NCBI GenBank assembly: GCA_963995525.1
Contig: OZ023206.1
Span: forward strand, 49,917,213 to 49,981,212
Reading direction: 5' to 3'
Source: Escarpia spicata
Taxonomy: Eukaryota; Annelida; Polychaeta; Sabellida; Siboglinidae
Length of the DNA: 64,000 nucleotides
The translations under genes were made by a program, and so were the position numbers. A model generated the notes under the pieces. That model was given only the letters and a program-made list of their open reading frames with translations. It searched no databases and was not told the DNA's origin. Of this stretch, positions 1-12,030 are shown piece after piece (the first letter of the stretch is position 1; the number at the start of each line of letters is the position of its first letter).

Positions 1-744
1 TTGTCACAATTCTCTTCAGCTGCATACACTTTGTGTAGCATTTGGTACAGACAGCACTTTATTCGTCATAGAGATAATGGTATCTGTCATGTTCTACAAA
101 AAAAAGTGTATTCGGCTCAAGGGGGGTGGGTAAATTATGAACCCATTCACAAAAATTGCTTACTCCTCGTCCTGTCAAAAAGTCAAAGCTATAGAATACA
201 TAATCAGAGAAACACTGTTCGTGTTGGGAGTCATTCTTTACTCATATACAATGGAGAAATATGGTAAAACGCTCGATCTTTTAATTAATTAGGGGAAAAA
301 ATAATGAAGCTACCAAAAATTTTCTGATTCCGTTCAAAAAGATAAAGCTAATAACCAAAGGATGCAGGGGAAACATTTGGTGAAGTTAACCTGATTGTAT
401 CCATATTCAATGGAGAAATGTAGTACAACGGCATATTTTGGATGATAAGGGATGACAAATAATGGACCCCCCAAACAATGTTCAGACTCCGATCAAAAAG
501 TTATAGCTAATAATAAAAGTAAGCAGAGAACAACTTTTTGTGACGTTACCCGGATTGTATCCATATCCAATCGAGAAATGTAGTAAAACGGCAGATTGTG
601 TTTGATAGGGGGTGACAAATAATGCTCCCACCGAAAGTAATTGCTGACTCCGGTCAAATCGTTAAAGCTATCAACTTAAGGAAACTTTGGGAAAATATTC
701 GAGCATAATTCCGAAGAACATCGTGACCCGACGAGGGCGGAGTT
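1..744. repeat. Degenerate ~160-bp satellite array (left flank)
   Basis: The motif CAATGGAGAAAT or a close variant recurs near 250, 407 and 567, each time followed by a TAGTAaAACGgc-like stretch, a GATCAAAAAG-like stretch and an AAAGCTAAT-like stretch. The period is about 158-160 bp. Related sequence reappears at about 26080-26345, on the far side of the giant inverted repeat, which suggests that element sits inside or next to this satellite. The 88-codon open frame at 1-267 lies in the repeat and has no recognisable domain, so I do not call it a gene. Confidence 0.7.
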
Positions 745-807
745 TCTAATATCAAAACGCTGTCGTCATGACTTTGCACGCCCTCGGAAGTGGCTACCTG
801 CCGTGTA

Positions 808-1105
808 GTAGACATGTTAAGTAAACAAAAAATGAGGTTTTACTTCAAGTCATGACGCAAAGGTCTCCTTTGACATAGAAGCTCCCCAGGGCCATAGAAA
901 AGAAATTATCCAAAGACACAAGCTGAATCTTAAAATTCAAGACGGTCACAGTCGGTCTTTTTGGAAAACGTGGCCGACTCATAGCTTAGGAACTGTATGT
1001 CATAGACACTGTTATGATATATGTTTTCCAGCTAATTTGATGTTCCTGGACTTATTTATGCTATCGATTTAACATTTGGAATGCATTTGAAGGTCAAATT
1101 TGGGA
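808..1105. repeat. Left TIR of the 3.4-kb transposon
   Basis: Pairs in inverted orientation with about 3949-4210. Shared blocks include AAAGGTCTCCTTTG near 860, ATGTTTTCCAGCTAATTTGA near 1021 and a GGAATGCATTTGA-like stretch near 1078. The right copy has small indels relative to it. Confidence 0.7.
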
Positions 1106-1422
1106 AAAATGCATAAAGCTGACATTTTGAGAACGTTTATGAAAGCAGAATATTTAGAGGCATGGAAGCAAGAACTTCTGATTGAATGCTATATTGAGAA
1201 GTTCTGTGTAATAATTATATTTATTGGTTTCCAGATACATAAGTTCAAAGTTGGTAAGGTACTGAAAAGTAGGTCCAGGTATTCTATATACGTTTGATAG
1301 ATTCAGCTTCATGGGTAACTTGTCCTTCCATTAGTCTCTCTCTGAATGTTTCTTGAGATACCAAACTTCATGTAATAAGATTGTTCTTTGTGGTATCTAA
1401 ATAGTATTCCCTTCATTCAGGA

Positions 1423-3648
1423 CTAACCTGATTTCTCATCGATCTGTACCTCACTCATGTTACCAATGTGGGAGCATAAACCTTTACACGTGCATATAAA
1501 CATGCAGGGTTGTCCCTGCACGCAGCACTTACAAGGAGCCTTATAGTCTTTCTTACATTGGCAAGTGACAAGCTCTGGCAAGCCCCGCAAAATGGTGGGA
1601 GTTGTGGTGTAGACTGGAGTTGGAACAGAATTTGGAGACGCTTTCTGCCATCCCCATTCCGTTGGAGAGACTGGATCTGGAGCTTTGATGAGCGTGTCCA
1701 CTCTGATAGGCTACTCTGAGGAGGTGCTGATGCAGAGCGTCGCTGTTTGGAGGCATATGCTCAAAGTATTTTCCTTTGTAGAAGAAAATGGAGAGTCTAG
1801 CAGCATCCACGGTTACCATATAGCTGCACGACGAATCTCTCGAACATGGGTGTGTGAGTGTTGATCACCTGCAGGCTTGGGTAGGACAGGAGAGCAGATT
1901 TAGAGGCAATGTGCGTTCATTGAAGAATTGCCACACTGACCAGGCCGTCTTTTTGTCTTTGCCAAAGAACGCTGAGGTCGTGTCGCATCACGTTAACGCA
2001 TGAAATGCCGACAGGGCCATTGCCTTGTATGGTCCAAGTCCATGTGCTATGACATGCACTGGAATATACCTGAAGTTTCGCCGCATTCCAAAGACAATCC
2101 AGAGTTCATCAATCCTCTGTCCGAGGGCCAAAAAAGTGGAGACGCCCAGCACTACAACATCGCTGTCACTGGTGCAAACAATCATTTGACGATGACCGGT
2201 GTCCTTAGCTGCAGCCACTTGCAGAAACATCCTGGTGTCGGCTTCCTCATGTTTGGATGGGGCGAATGCACCAACATTAGCGCCTGCCAGTGAACTCTCA
2301 CAGTCAGTCGTGGTGAAGAGCTGCTTGCCATGTGGAAGCTTCATGGGCGTCAAGCTTTTGGCCATCTCCACGAAGAATCCCTGATTCTTCAGGTCCACAC
2401 GTAGGAAGGCAGCCCAATTGCCAGTAACTTTGGTTGAGAGAGTAACCCGCCTCCGCGCTAAGCTGCCTCTTTGCTCCCGAGTTCTTGACTTCAGGCTCAT
2501 ATTGGAGTACATCCCAGGCAATGTCAACCAGGTTATTTGTTTTAAACCAGGATAGGATGTATGGCACAACCACGTCTGTGAAATAGTCTCCGATGGTCAC
2601 AGCATTTCCAGGACAAAGCATTTGAACGAACACAGCATCATCCAGCACAGCAGCAGTCATCACGGATCTGCGATTGGTGAGATCTGCTTGGAGAATGCAG
2701 TCCAGGATCTCACTCTTGGTTCCATGGTGCATGTGTCCCTTCCGAGTCAGCGAGGGAGGATGGGCAGAGCTCTCACGGGAGAACACATACTTGTTGATGT
2801 TGCGGCCAGAATGAGTTGACAGCAAAACCTGGGTCACATTGGCTTGTTGGTCCTTGACATTGGCCACCTCCGATTTCCGGCGTGGTTGTGAGAGTGAAGC
2901 CTTAAACAGCTTCAGCTTGGTGTGTGGCATTGGAGCAGTGATTGCTGCCTCCTGGGAGCTGACTCTCTTCTTGACAAATGCTTTGTATCTGTGTAATCCA
3001 ATGTCCTTCACCTTCATCACATTGTCTACCATGCCTGATCCAGGTCAAGCAGCTCATGACTGTCCTCCATGAAGGGGTTTCCCAGCTCCTCAAAGGCACC
3101 CACCAGCGCCAGCATATCAGACTTGTAGTCAGCTTGGAAGTTGGGATACTGTTCATAGCGCATCTGTTCATCTAACTCCTTTGTGCCCTCAAATTCCCTG
3201 GCTAGGCGAACCATCTCAGGGCGAACGACCTGCTGACGGTGAATTGTGCTTGGGTCATCCAGGTTCTCGATGACACCAATATGATTATTGAGCCAATTGA
3301 TGAGTTGTTCATGCATCTGCTTACGTGGGATCTTTGAGAATGCTCGTCTTGTCTTCTGTCCCATGAAGTGACCATGCAGTGCAGGATGACGTTCTTGCAC
3401 TGTTGTCATGTCGCGGAGATGGATGGGCAGGTTCCGCGCATAGTGGGTATGACCCGTGCAAAGACCCACGGCATAAGAGAATCAAGGGTATCTATGTAGA
3501 GCGAGAAGTCAGCTGTGCGACATGACTTTACAGAGTGAAGAATGAGAAGATAGAGCTCCATGGACTTGAACCAGTAGTCTGCTTGGGGCTGTGAGGCACA
3601 CTGCTGCTTGAGCCATTCGTCAAAGGGCAGAGAGATGAGGCACTCCAC
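1423..3648 (-). pseudogene. XPG/PIN-like nuclease family protein of a TIR transposon, degraded
   Basis: A single protein can be followed through several minus-strand frames. The N-terminal part at 3648-3026 includes LPIHLRDMTTVQERHP. The middle at 3032-2304 includes LCPGNAVTIGDYFTDVVVPY. The nuclease-like part at about 2569-1988 includes HEEADTR (near 2230-2252) followed by TSDSDVVVLG (near 2146-2170). A cysteine-rich tail lies at about 1701-1423, with a CQCKK...CKC...CTCKGLC spacing. The E-E-A-D and D-S-D pair resembles the acidic internal motif of FEN/XPG nucleases; this is inference from motif spacing. The family is familiar from many marine invertebrate genomes, usually unnamed. Frame changes near 3030, 2530 and 1700-1990 mean the copy is broken. 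The enclosing TIR transposon suggests it is element-encoded. Confidence 0.6.
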
Positions 3649-3948
3649 ATCAGCAGAGACACCTACATTATCATCATCGCCTTATCAACATACCGATCAT
3701 AAGCATTCTTCTTAAGCAGCTACTGACACCTGGTGAATGCACCGAGTTCTGTAGATGTGATGGATAATTGTGGAGAATACGATGACTCATTTACATCTAA
3801 ATTCAGCATGAGAAAGCAATTTCTGAAGTTATTTTGGAGTTTCCATCATTAGTAGACAATTCCTTTCCCATAATTGTTATCAAAATGCCTTTAAATTCAG
3901 TTTTCATAGACTTTATAAAAATATCAACTTTTATTTGTATAATATTTC

Positions 3949-4210
3949 CCGGATTTGACCTCTAAATGCATTCCAAATGGAAAATCGATGCCACAAATGA
4001 GTTCAGGAACCTCAAATTAGCTGGAAAACATGTATGACAATAGTTTCTATGACATACTGTTCATGGTCCATGAGTCCGCTAGGTTTTCTAAGATGTTATG
4101 ATACAACTTGCGTCTTTGGATAACTTTTTTCCTATGGCTCTAAGGAACTTCCATACCAAAGGAGACCTTTGCATCGAGACTTCAAGTAAAAAGTCACTTA
4201 ACATGTCTAC
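3949..4210. repeat. Right TIR of the 3.4-kb transposon
   Basis: Inverted partner of 808-1105. It ends ACTTAACATGTCTAC immediately before TA. Confidence 0.7.
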
Positions 4211-4628
4211 TATTGTAAATAAATCGTTTTCTACCCGATACATTCAATTCAATAACAAAACGTAGTTAATACAAAAATATCCAGACGGTCATTGTGTTAT
4301 AATATATATCGCGTATATAGACCAACATGATTTTATGATAAACATTAACGGGTTTGGTCCCTTTAATACTGTCTGTTTTAGCTGAAAACACACCGCTAAA
4401 GAAGTTAATCAGATTCCGTTATTCACTGGAACGTTTCAAGAAACAGCTTAGAAGATGTAATATTTCCATTGATCTTACATATATCTCGTTATACTGGTTA
4501 ACTAACATAGAATAACTTATCTTGACGAATGTAAAACTAGTCACATTGTATGCAAAGGCATGTTTTGTAAACAAACATCTACAAATAAGCAGCATGATTA
4601 CATCAACTTAGATTATCTTATCATATTG

Positions 4629-5520
4629 AATTCAATTCAGTTCAGTTCTTCCCTAGACCTGTCAGGCCATAGGGGAAACATGAGGGACGCAGTCGCAGCG
4701 AATGCTCTCCAGCCGGCGCGGTCTAACGCAAGTCTCAGTAGCATTTGGACGTCAAGGTCGGTCCACTCCTGTATGTTGTCCATCCAGGTCTTCCTTTGCC
4801 TGCCTTTCCGTCTGCTGTCCTCCAGAGTGCCCTGCATGATTGTCTTGGCAAGAGAGTCGTGGCATTTGGCATGCCAGCTTTCTCCTCTTCACTGTTGCGA
4901 GGTGTGGCTCCTGTGGGCCTGCCAAGGCAGTGATCCGTGTTCGGATTAAGTCATTGGTCTTGTGCTCGGCCCAAAATATATGCAGCAGGCGTCTGAAGCA
5001 CTTGTTCTCAAACGCATGTATCTTCTTCGTCATTGCAGCCGTCAGTGTCCTACTTTCGCAGCCGTAGAGCAGGATATAGACAACAAGGGCTCTGTACAGT
5101 CTTTGTTGGGAAGCTGATGTTAATGGTTCTCCATATCTTACTGAGTTCGGTCACTGCTGCTGTCGCAAGGGCTATTCGGATCTGGATCTCTGTATCCGAC
5201 CGTCCATCCTTGGTGAGTGTGGAGCCGAGATATTTCAACGCATCCACTTCCTCCAGCTTCTGGCCGTTCATCGTGACGTTAACAGTGATGATTTCAATGC
5301 TGCCGGTTATCACCTTGCTCTTTTCTTTGCTTACTTCCATGCCGTAAGCGCCTGCTCTATCCACTAGTCTATTGGCGTGATCTTGGAGCTCGTTGTTGCT
5401 TCCTCCAAGAAGATCTATATCGTCTGCAAATCGCAGGTTGCTGACAGGTGTGCCTCCCACAGCGATGGTTGTGTTGAAATTGTGGACGGCTTCTCTCATG
5501 ATATTCTTGAGATAGATGTG
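4629..5520 (-). mobile_element. 5'-truncated non-LTR retrotransposon, RT C-terminal part
   Basis: Minus-strand frames read a reverse-transcriptase fragment at 5499-5050 with the active-site stretch LRFADDIDLLGG and the downstream motif ALKYLGSTLTKDG. A C-terminal region follows at 5033-4637 with HAFENKCFRRLLHI and GRQRKTWMDNIQEW. The frame changes at least twice. The block interrupts left-arm sequence that is continuous in the right arm near 24885, so it inserted after the arms formed. The 3' end lies at the AATTCAATTCAGTTCAG side (about 4629). The clade is not settled; the tail resembles widespread endonuclease-type LINEs of molluscs. Confidence 0.8.
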
Positions 5521-5831
5521 GAATATAGAACTTCAAACATTTAGCAAATTACAAACTGCAAAAGTCGGCTTTGTCACCTTTGGAAGAAATTTGGGAACTG
5601 TTTGGGAACCCCAGATGTCGCCACTCTGAATTAATTTAACCTCTAAATGGTGGTAATTGCAGCCCTTGGTGTGACGCGCCTTCGATGGTTCAAGCTAATA
5701 TGTATGCCAATATGCAAACTTACCTGGACAGAAGTCCTCGTTCTTCTTTACCGCATGCACTTTCTCAGATGTAATAACCTCTGCAAAAACGAATAGAATA
5801 GAAAGAACATACGTGATGATACCAACTTGTC

Positions 5832-5862
<31 letters not shown>

Positions 5863-5941
5863 TTATTAAAAAGCATCATATGACGCTTTTCTCCAGGCAT
5901 CTTATACATTTGTCAGTTCTGTTTTGAATAAATTAGTTTGT

Positions 5942-7545
5942 CACGATGTGGGGTTTACTACTTAACATAGGTTGGTGGCGAATGTGAGAGACTACCGTTG
6001 AGGTTATCCTGTACGGCTATTTATGGCTTGCTAGTGCTTACGCAATAATGTGAATGCACTGGGGAGGTAGCATAGGGTCAGATTTCAAAGGACCGAGGAA
6101 ACTATACATTATAGTTAGGGTAGATATGTAGGAATGTTGAATCTAATATGTAATAATTATAGGAATGGTAGGCAGCTTTATATGTATTGTAACTGTGGTA
6201 CGGGTGGAAATTTATATGGGATAATTTTATAGCGTATACGAAAGTCGACATAATGAAGATTTATGTACATGTTGAATTATTGTATTACCCACTGGGTGGT
6301 GGAATTATTGCAATGGTGTGCTGCCGCATCAGCAGGGATCACATGACAGATACAAAGATATGATTGAGATTTGGTAAGGATAGAACACAGCAGTCCAGAG
6401 TGATCCACAGACAGGATGATGTAACCTGGTCTTCTCTGTAACGATAAATTATTACAGTGTGGTTATAAAACCCATACCTCGAAACCATACCGAACGAGTG
6501 CTTAGAAGATGATATCTTGCGTTCATGTATAGTCTAGAAGAGAAAACCGGATGTATGTAAAAATACATGTTCTGTGTACACCTGAGTAAATGTTAGATTA
6601 TAAGTATTGTCTTGAATATTTGATTTGATATATTAAATATGTCAAAGGGTGTGGTCGAGAATAAACGAACCTGGGTCAGAGCGACAATATGTCGCGGAGT
6701 TGAAACATGATCGCAATTCATCAAATTTGTTATGTAGTAAAGGTGATCGAACGTAGGTTGCAGTATGGTTGTCACGGATAATTTTCACGGGTGTATAGGT
6801 TGTTAAGAGTTATACTAATTATGTTGAGGGGATTGTTTTATGAAGACATATTGAATATTTTGCTCTGATATGCATACGTTGGACATAGAGATATATATGT
6901 AGATATATAGGAAGTAAGATTATGTTTTGGGTTGTTGGAATAACCTATGCTATGAAAGATTTTTAGTACATACCATCGAGTAGGAATATATTTTATTATT
7001 GTAGTTAATATTTATTGTAATGTCGGGTCAGGTCGATGGCCAGCTATACATCAAGCTCGTTCGTGTGAACGATGGGCCTCTTGCGTAACGGCCAACGCTT
7101 AGATGATACCCGAGGCCAGGCTAAATTCATGTGTGACTGCTGGGTATTGTTGAACCCGAACATTTACTGTTATATTTATTATATGACGAAAGAGCATCTT
7201 ATAGATACCTCGATATGTAACGGCGCTCTTACACCCTCACTGGGTTGATAGCGGAAGAGGGTCTTTGCTTTGTTATTATTTTGTTGTATTAGAGAGTGTG
7301 ATAGGACGTAACCGTAAACGGATGAGTGGTAACAGGGATGTCATGTTTATGTTACGGGAAATTTCCGTCATAGGATAAAAGTGTGTAGGAGGCAGACCAG
7401 CCTTCCTCTAGAAACTTTGTATATTAATAGTTTTGTTTTTCGGTACCTTGTAATAATGTTTTATTGAATTCCACTATCCCTGAACCCAAAATATATCACA
7501 AGTTCGTTTCACCTGGCGGATCTTGACATAGTTATAGAATCGTAG
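5942..7545. other. Unpaired 1.6-kb segment in the left arm; no gene seen
   Basis: Left-arm sequence matches the right arm up to about 5941 (the AATAAATTAGTTTGT side) and resumes at about 7546 (near ACATAACTAGTAGTATTTTA), while the matching right-arm positions are adjacent near 24740. The segment is therefore an insertion on the left or a deletion on the right. It has no convincing open frame; the 60-codon frame at 6593-6775 is not convincing. It begins near TGTGGGG and ends near ATATCACA, so a solo LTR is one possibility, but I could not show a target duplication. Confidence 0.5.
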
Positions 7546-8762
7546 TCGACAGATCAGAACATAACTAGTAGTATTTTATTTTACATTGTGTAAGCCACGT
7601 TAAAAAACTATAATTTCCATTCGGTGTATGAGGAGTTAGCTCAGGTGGTCATCCTAAAGATTGCAAGTAGACGAAAGCGTCATTGATCGGGCAGAGAGTT
7701 GGAGAGGAGAGCAAATAACAAACTAACAAGTTCTCGGATTAATAACATCAACCAAACGCTACCTGTGCACACACTCTGATGATAGTAATTAATTAATTTA
7801 AACGAGCAGTTCAATGAACCGAAATATCTAGAGCATTGCTAATTAATCGACAATGGTGTTTGCGTTATCACCTTTAGGCACGTCCTGAGTTATTTATTAA
7901 CGATATAATACAGTAAACGTGCGGAATTCGTGAAAAAGTCGCGTTTTGCGATAACAGTTCAGGGTAATTACTTTTTGTGAAGAGTTTGGTTTTTACAACG
8001 GCCAATTTGGACGATTAGCTGATATGAATACTCCTGTAAATGTGGTAGTTCCCCGAAATTTAGACACTCACACGGATCTGTAACTCAAAAAGTTACTGTC
8101 CCGGCGGGAAATTAGGGGGTCGGTGAGTCAGCGTATAGTTCAAACACTACGACAGCTACAGCTTCGCCTGGGAATATGGACGAATTAAATGTAATACCAA
8201 TGTACATTTTGTTGGTGGTAACCTTCCCAGCTCATGGTGCCCCTTTCAAACATTATCATATTGACATTGATTATTACCTCTAAGTAGATATGGACATCAA
8301 CACAACACCTGCAGATGAATTCCTCTATGAGATTTTCTGCCCATTATGAGCTTTTTTTGCGGAATGTCAAATTTGACACAGAATTGGGCAGAAGCCTACG
8401 TGTGGCCTGCCCACCTGGTTACCATTTTATATGTGGGTCACTGATTACATAGCGATGTTTTAGCTGCCAATTCGTGTTTTAATGTTTGGTCCAATATGAT
8501 ACATTTTATCTAAGAAATTGCAACAATCAACAAATTATTAAGTAACTTCATATGAAATGTGTAATCAGAATTGTAACCTGCTTACCATATCAAATTATTT
8601 TAATGTGTATTAATGGTTATAAGTCGGTGCGTTCAAAAGATGACTATTGAATTATAATACATTTGAAGAAATCATCGACGAAAAGGACACCTTCCACTGT
8701 TACAGTCTGTAGACAGGTAATTTTCTGGAAACAACGAGGATGAGTCCCTGAACGATCTGACG

Positions 8763-9290
8763 ATGATCGTACTACCAGCAGACCAAAAGCGTTCCAACAT
8801 GAAACAATATATTCTAAGCTTCACACATTGCACCACGTCAAACTGGCTAGTCCCAGTATTCTGTCCTGACAACAAGATATGTGTAGAAGACTGGTTTGCA
8901 GAGAGTAATGCATGGGTGTTATCCCATATGTTTTCAATGATGCATGCTAAAAATTTAACTACCATCTTGGGCCAGTTTCATTTATAGTACCAGCACCCTT
9001 GATCCTATATGTCACAACGCTTGGTGTGCTTCCAGTTCTCAAGGCATCGGCAACTCGCTATGACACAATGTATCCCACATTAAATCCCTTTGTTATCATG
9101 TATGAGCCTAGCGGTGTAACGGCAAGTGTTATACGGGTGGAGGTAACACCTGCACCAAACAGTCAGTTAAAGAAACAGTCAGAGAGAAAAGAACAGCCCA
9201 ATGCGTAAGATAATTCAACGAGGATGATGTCTCTTTGTTTAAAGTGTGGAATACATTCATGCCCCTAGATGAAAACAAGTCACTGGGACC
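8763..9290 (+). pseudogene. Left-arm copy of an unrecognised arm-encoded protein, decayed
   Basis: Short plus-strand frames at 8763-8987, 8999-9208 and 9235-9290 match, in inverted orientation, right-arm minus-strand frames at 22761-23407. Shared stretches include VTTLGVLPV near 9010, TMYP..NPF and MYE.SGVTAS near 9065-9130. The continuation into the right-arm frame is cut off here by the unpaired segment starting near 9290. I recognise no domain. Conservation of reading frame between the arms suggests a former gene, not chance. Confidence 0.35.
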
Positions 9291-10071
9291 AGACAGTACA
9301 TTTTTTGAAAATTTATACAACCAACCTCGGATTGTTGTTCAAATTTTCGCGAGATTAACCCAACATTTGTGTCTCTATCTAACCGTAATTGGTATTAGTG
9401 ATGTCGTACCGGAAGTTACGTAACTGTCATGGCGACCTCTACGGTTCCAACATTCCCGGAAGTGTGTCGACGAATAGAGGTCCAACATGTCTGGTTGATG
9501 GCGTTATTCTAACTAGATACATTGGTGTCCATTGGGTGGCGCAGGATGTCGCCTATCTCATGTTCGAACACTTTTTTTTATATTAAGGGAAGTCAAGTGA
9601 TGTACGTTCGGTCTGATTGGTCATGCAAATTAGATGACGCTGGAAACTAGTGTATGTACCTTGATTCAGATGATTTTGGTCTTTTCTTTTTTGACTCTCG
9701 GGAAGTAAATATCGTGTCTGGTCGCTCCCACTATTTGCAAACATGGAAGTGTGTCGTAGGAAAGATAGTTGCTTCATATACATATGGTTTTCCTTAAATG
9801 AAGCGATACCCCATACGAGTCTCATGGCCGCCTCATTGGACGTGAACCCGATCATATGGTTGCCTCTTGAAAGGAAGGTATGTGACGTGAATTATCTTAG
9901 ATAGGTTGGACATAAACATTGTTATATGATAACCTTTTGAAAATTACGTATCCGAACTGGTCGCCCCCAAACTGCCACGTAAAGTCACTAGGTGGCGCTT
10001 CTCGGTAGGTTCACAACTTGACAGATAGAAGGATGGCAGAAACAAGCTGAGCCATTTTCTCGTTATTTCGT

Positions 10072-10300
10072 CCAATGTATCGTCTGTTGTCGTCTGTTGT
10101 CTCGTCCGTCGTCTCGTGCAATGTCTCGTCCGTAGTCTCAGTCGTAGTCTCGTCTGTGCTCGTCTGTTACCTCGTCCGTTGTCTCGTCTGTAGTCTTATG
10201 CGATATATCGTTCGTTGTATCGTCTGTTGTCTCGTTCGTAGTCTCGTCTGTAGTCTCATGCAATGTCTCGTCCGTAGTCTCACTCGCTGTTTCTGGTTCT
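10072..10300. repeat. Minisatellite with core GTCTCGTC(C/T)GTA
   Basis: About 20 imperfect copies of a 10-12-bp unit (cgtctgttGTCTCGTCCGTAGTC-type) lie in direct order. The low-complexity frames across it (TTDETTDE-type repeats on the minus strand) are by-products of the repeat. Confidence 0.8.
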
Positions 10301-10499
10301 ATGTTTGGATAAGTTTTGTTCATGGAAGTTTTTAGTCGAGAGTACTAGCTGGTCTAAGTTTAGTTCGTGGGTCTAGCTGGTCTAAGTTTGATTCGTGTAG
10401 TGTTTGTAGGTTTGTATGCAAGTTTGTCATTGAAAGTTTGCGACTTGTAAGTTAAAAAGTATGTTTGTACGTGTCTTAAAGTGTGTTTGCGCCTTTGTA

Positions 10500-11275
10500 A
10501 GTTTAAAAGTATGTTACTTGCCTGCGTATCATCGTGGATTGCCTGAATTTGCCTATGTATCTTGGTGGAATGCATGAATATGCCTGAATTGACCTGTGTA
10601 TCATGGTGAGTTTGCTTGAATTTGCCTGTTTATTTTTGTGGATTGCCAGAATTTGCCTGAATTGACCTGTGTATCAGGGTGAGCTTGTCTGAATTTGCCT
10701 GAATTGACCTGTGTATCTTGGTGAGTTTGCCTGAATATGCCTAAATTGACCTGTCTGTCATGGTAAGTTTGCCTGAATTTGCCTGTTTATCTTGGTGGAT
10801 TGCCTGAATTTGCTTGGATTTGCCTGAATTGACCTGTGTATCAAGGTGAGTTTGCCTGAATGTGCCTGAATTGACCTGTGTATCTTGATGAGTTTGTCTG
10901 AATTTGCCTGTGTATCTTAGTGGATTGCCTGAATATGCCTGAATTGACCTGTCTGTCATGGTAAGTTTGCCTGAATTTGCCTGTTTATCTTGGTGGATTG
11001 CCTGAATTTGCTTGGATTTGCCTGAATTGACCTGTGTATCAAGGTGAGTTTGCCTGAATGTGCCTGAATTGACCTGTGTATCTTGATGAGTTTGTCTGAA
11101 TTTGCCTGTGTATCTTAGTGGATTGCCTGAATTTGCCTGCGTATGTGGGTGAATTGCCTGAATTTGCCTGCATATCTTAGTGAAATGCCTGGATTGGCCT
11201 GAATTGACCTGTGTATCTTGGTGAATTGCCAAAATTTGTCAGAGTATCTTGGTGGATTGCCTGAATTTGAATTGA
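10500..11275. repeat. Higher-order minisatellite (CCTGAATTTGCCTG family)
   Basis: Units of CCTGAATTTG, CCTGAATTGACCTGTGTATC and TTGGTGAGTTTG recur throughout. A larger unit of about 198 bp is present twice almost unchanged: the block beginning AATTGACCTGTCTGTCATGG at 10744 recurs at 10942. A 163-codon minus-strand frame spans it only because the unit lacks stops. Confidence 0.85.
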
Positions 11276-12030
11276 GATTACATACATACGCGGAAGTTCA
11301 AAATTATGGCTAACGTAATTACTGTACAAGTCGAACCAATTCACCACGCTTACTTATTTAAAATGCCATCAGTGAAGGAGATTGTTTACTGACGCGCAAG
11401 TTCCAAATGCTTGCTAACCTATTTAGTCCACAAGTTGCACCGAACTACCATGCGTACTTATTTAAACTGACGTCATTGAAGGAGATTGTTTACTGGCGCG
11501 GAAGTTGAAAATGATGGCTAACCGAATTACTGTAAAAGTTGAACTAATTTACCACGCGTTCTTATTTAAAATGACGTCACTGAAGGAGATTGTTTACTGG
11601 CGCGGAAGTTGAAAATTATGGCTAACCGAATTACTGTAAAAGTTGAACTAATTTACCACGAGTACTTATTTAAAATGACATCATTGAAGGAGATTGTTTA
11701 CTGGCGCGGAAGTTGAAAATGCTTGCAAACCTAATTAATCTACAAGTTGAACAGAATTACCACGCGTACTTATTTAATGACGTCATCTGATCGAGATTAC
11801 ATACATACGCGCAAGTTGAAAATGATGGCTAGCCGAATTACTGTACAAGTTGAACCAATTTACCACGCGTTCTTATTTAAAATGACGTCACTGATGGAAT
11901 TTGTTTACTGGCGCGCAAGTTTCAAATGCTTGCTAACCTAATTACTCTACAAGTTGAACGGAACTACCATGCGTACTTATTTAATGACGTCATTGGTCAA
12001 GATTACATACATACGCGCAAGTTCAGAATG
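11276..12030. repeat. ~106-bp satellite, about seven copies, each with a TGACGTCA-like core
   Basis: Monomers read GGAGATTGTTTACTGGCGCG, then AAGTTGAAAATGATGGCTAA, then ACCACGCGTACTTATTTAAA and TGACGTCA. Copies start near 11372, 11476, 11582 and 11684, with variants before and after. A lone diverged copy lies at about 13085-13160. The TGACGTCA palindrome (a CRE/ATF-type site) is kept in most copies, though whether it functions is unknown. Confidence 0.85.

Larger units (their letters stand above)
808..4210. mobile_element. TA-flanked TIR DNA transposon inside the left arm
   Basis: The element starts GTAGACATGTTAAGT at 808 and ends with the reverse complement at 4210. TA lies on both sides (806-807 and 4211-4212), as expected for a TA target-site duplication. 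The inverted repeats extend about 260-300 bp inward (808 to about 1105 and about 3949 to 4210) with moderate divergence. The uninterrupted right arm of the giant repeat passes straight through the matching position, which independently shows that this block is an insertion. It encloses one long minus-strand coding remnant. Superfamily is not certain: the nuclease-like protein recalls Academ-type elements, but the TA duplication is unlike the usual Academ target site. Confidence 0.75.

Noticed and set aside
5948..7500. Solo LTR (TGTGGGG ... ATCACA)
   Set aside because: No target-site duplication or second LTR is visible, and the ends do not match the arm breakpoints exactly; kept only as a possibility in the segment entry.
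10741..11232. 163-codon minus-strand frame with QANSG-like repeats
   Set aside because: It follows the CCTGAATTTG minisatellite, whose unit lacks stop codons; no composition or start supports a gene.
10500..12030. Possible CRISPR-like array because of regular repeats
   Set aside because: Repeats are contiguous or diverged satellites without unique spacers, no cas genes, and the genome is clearly eukaryotic.
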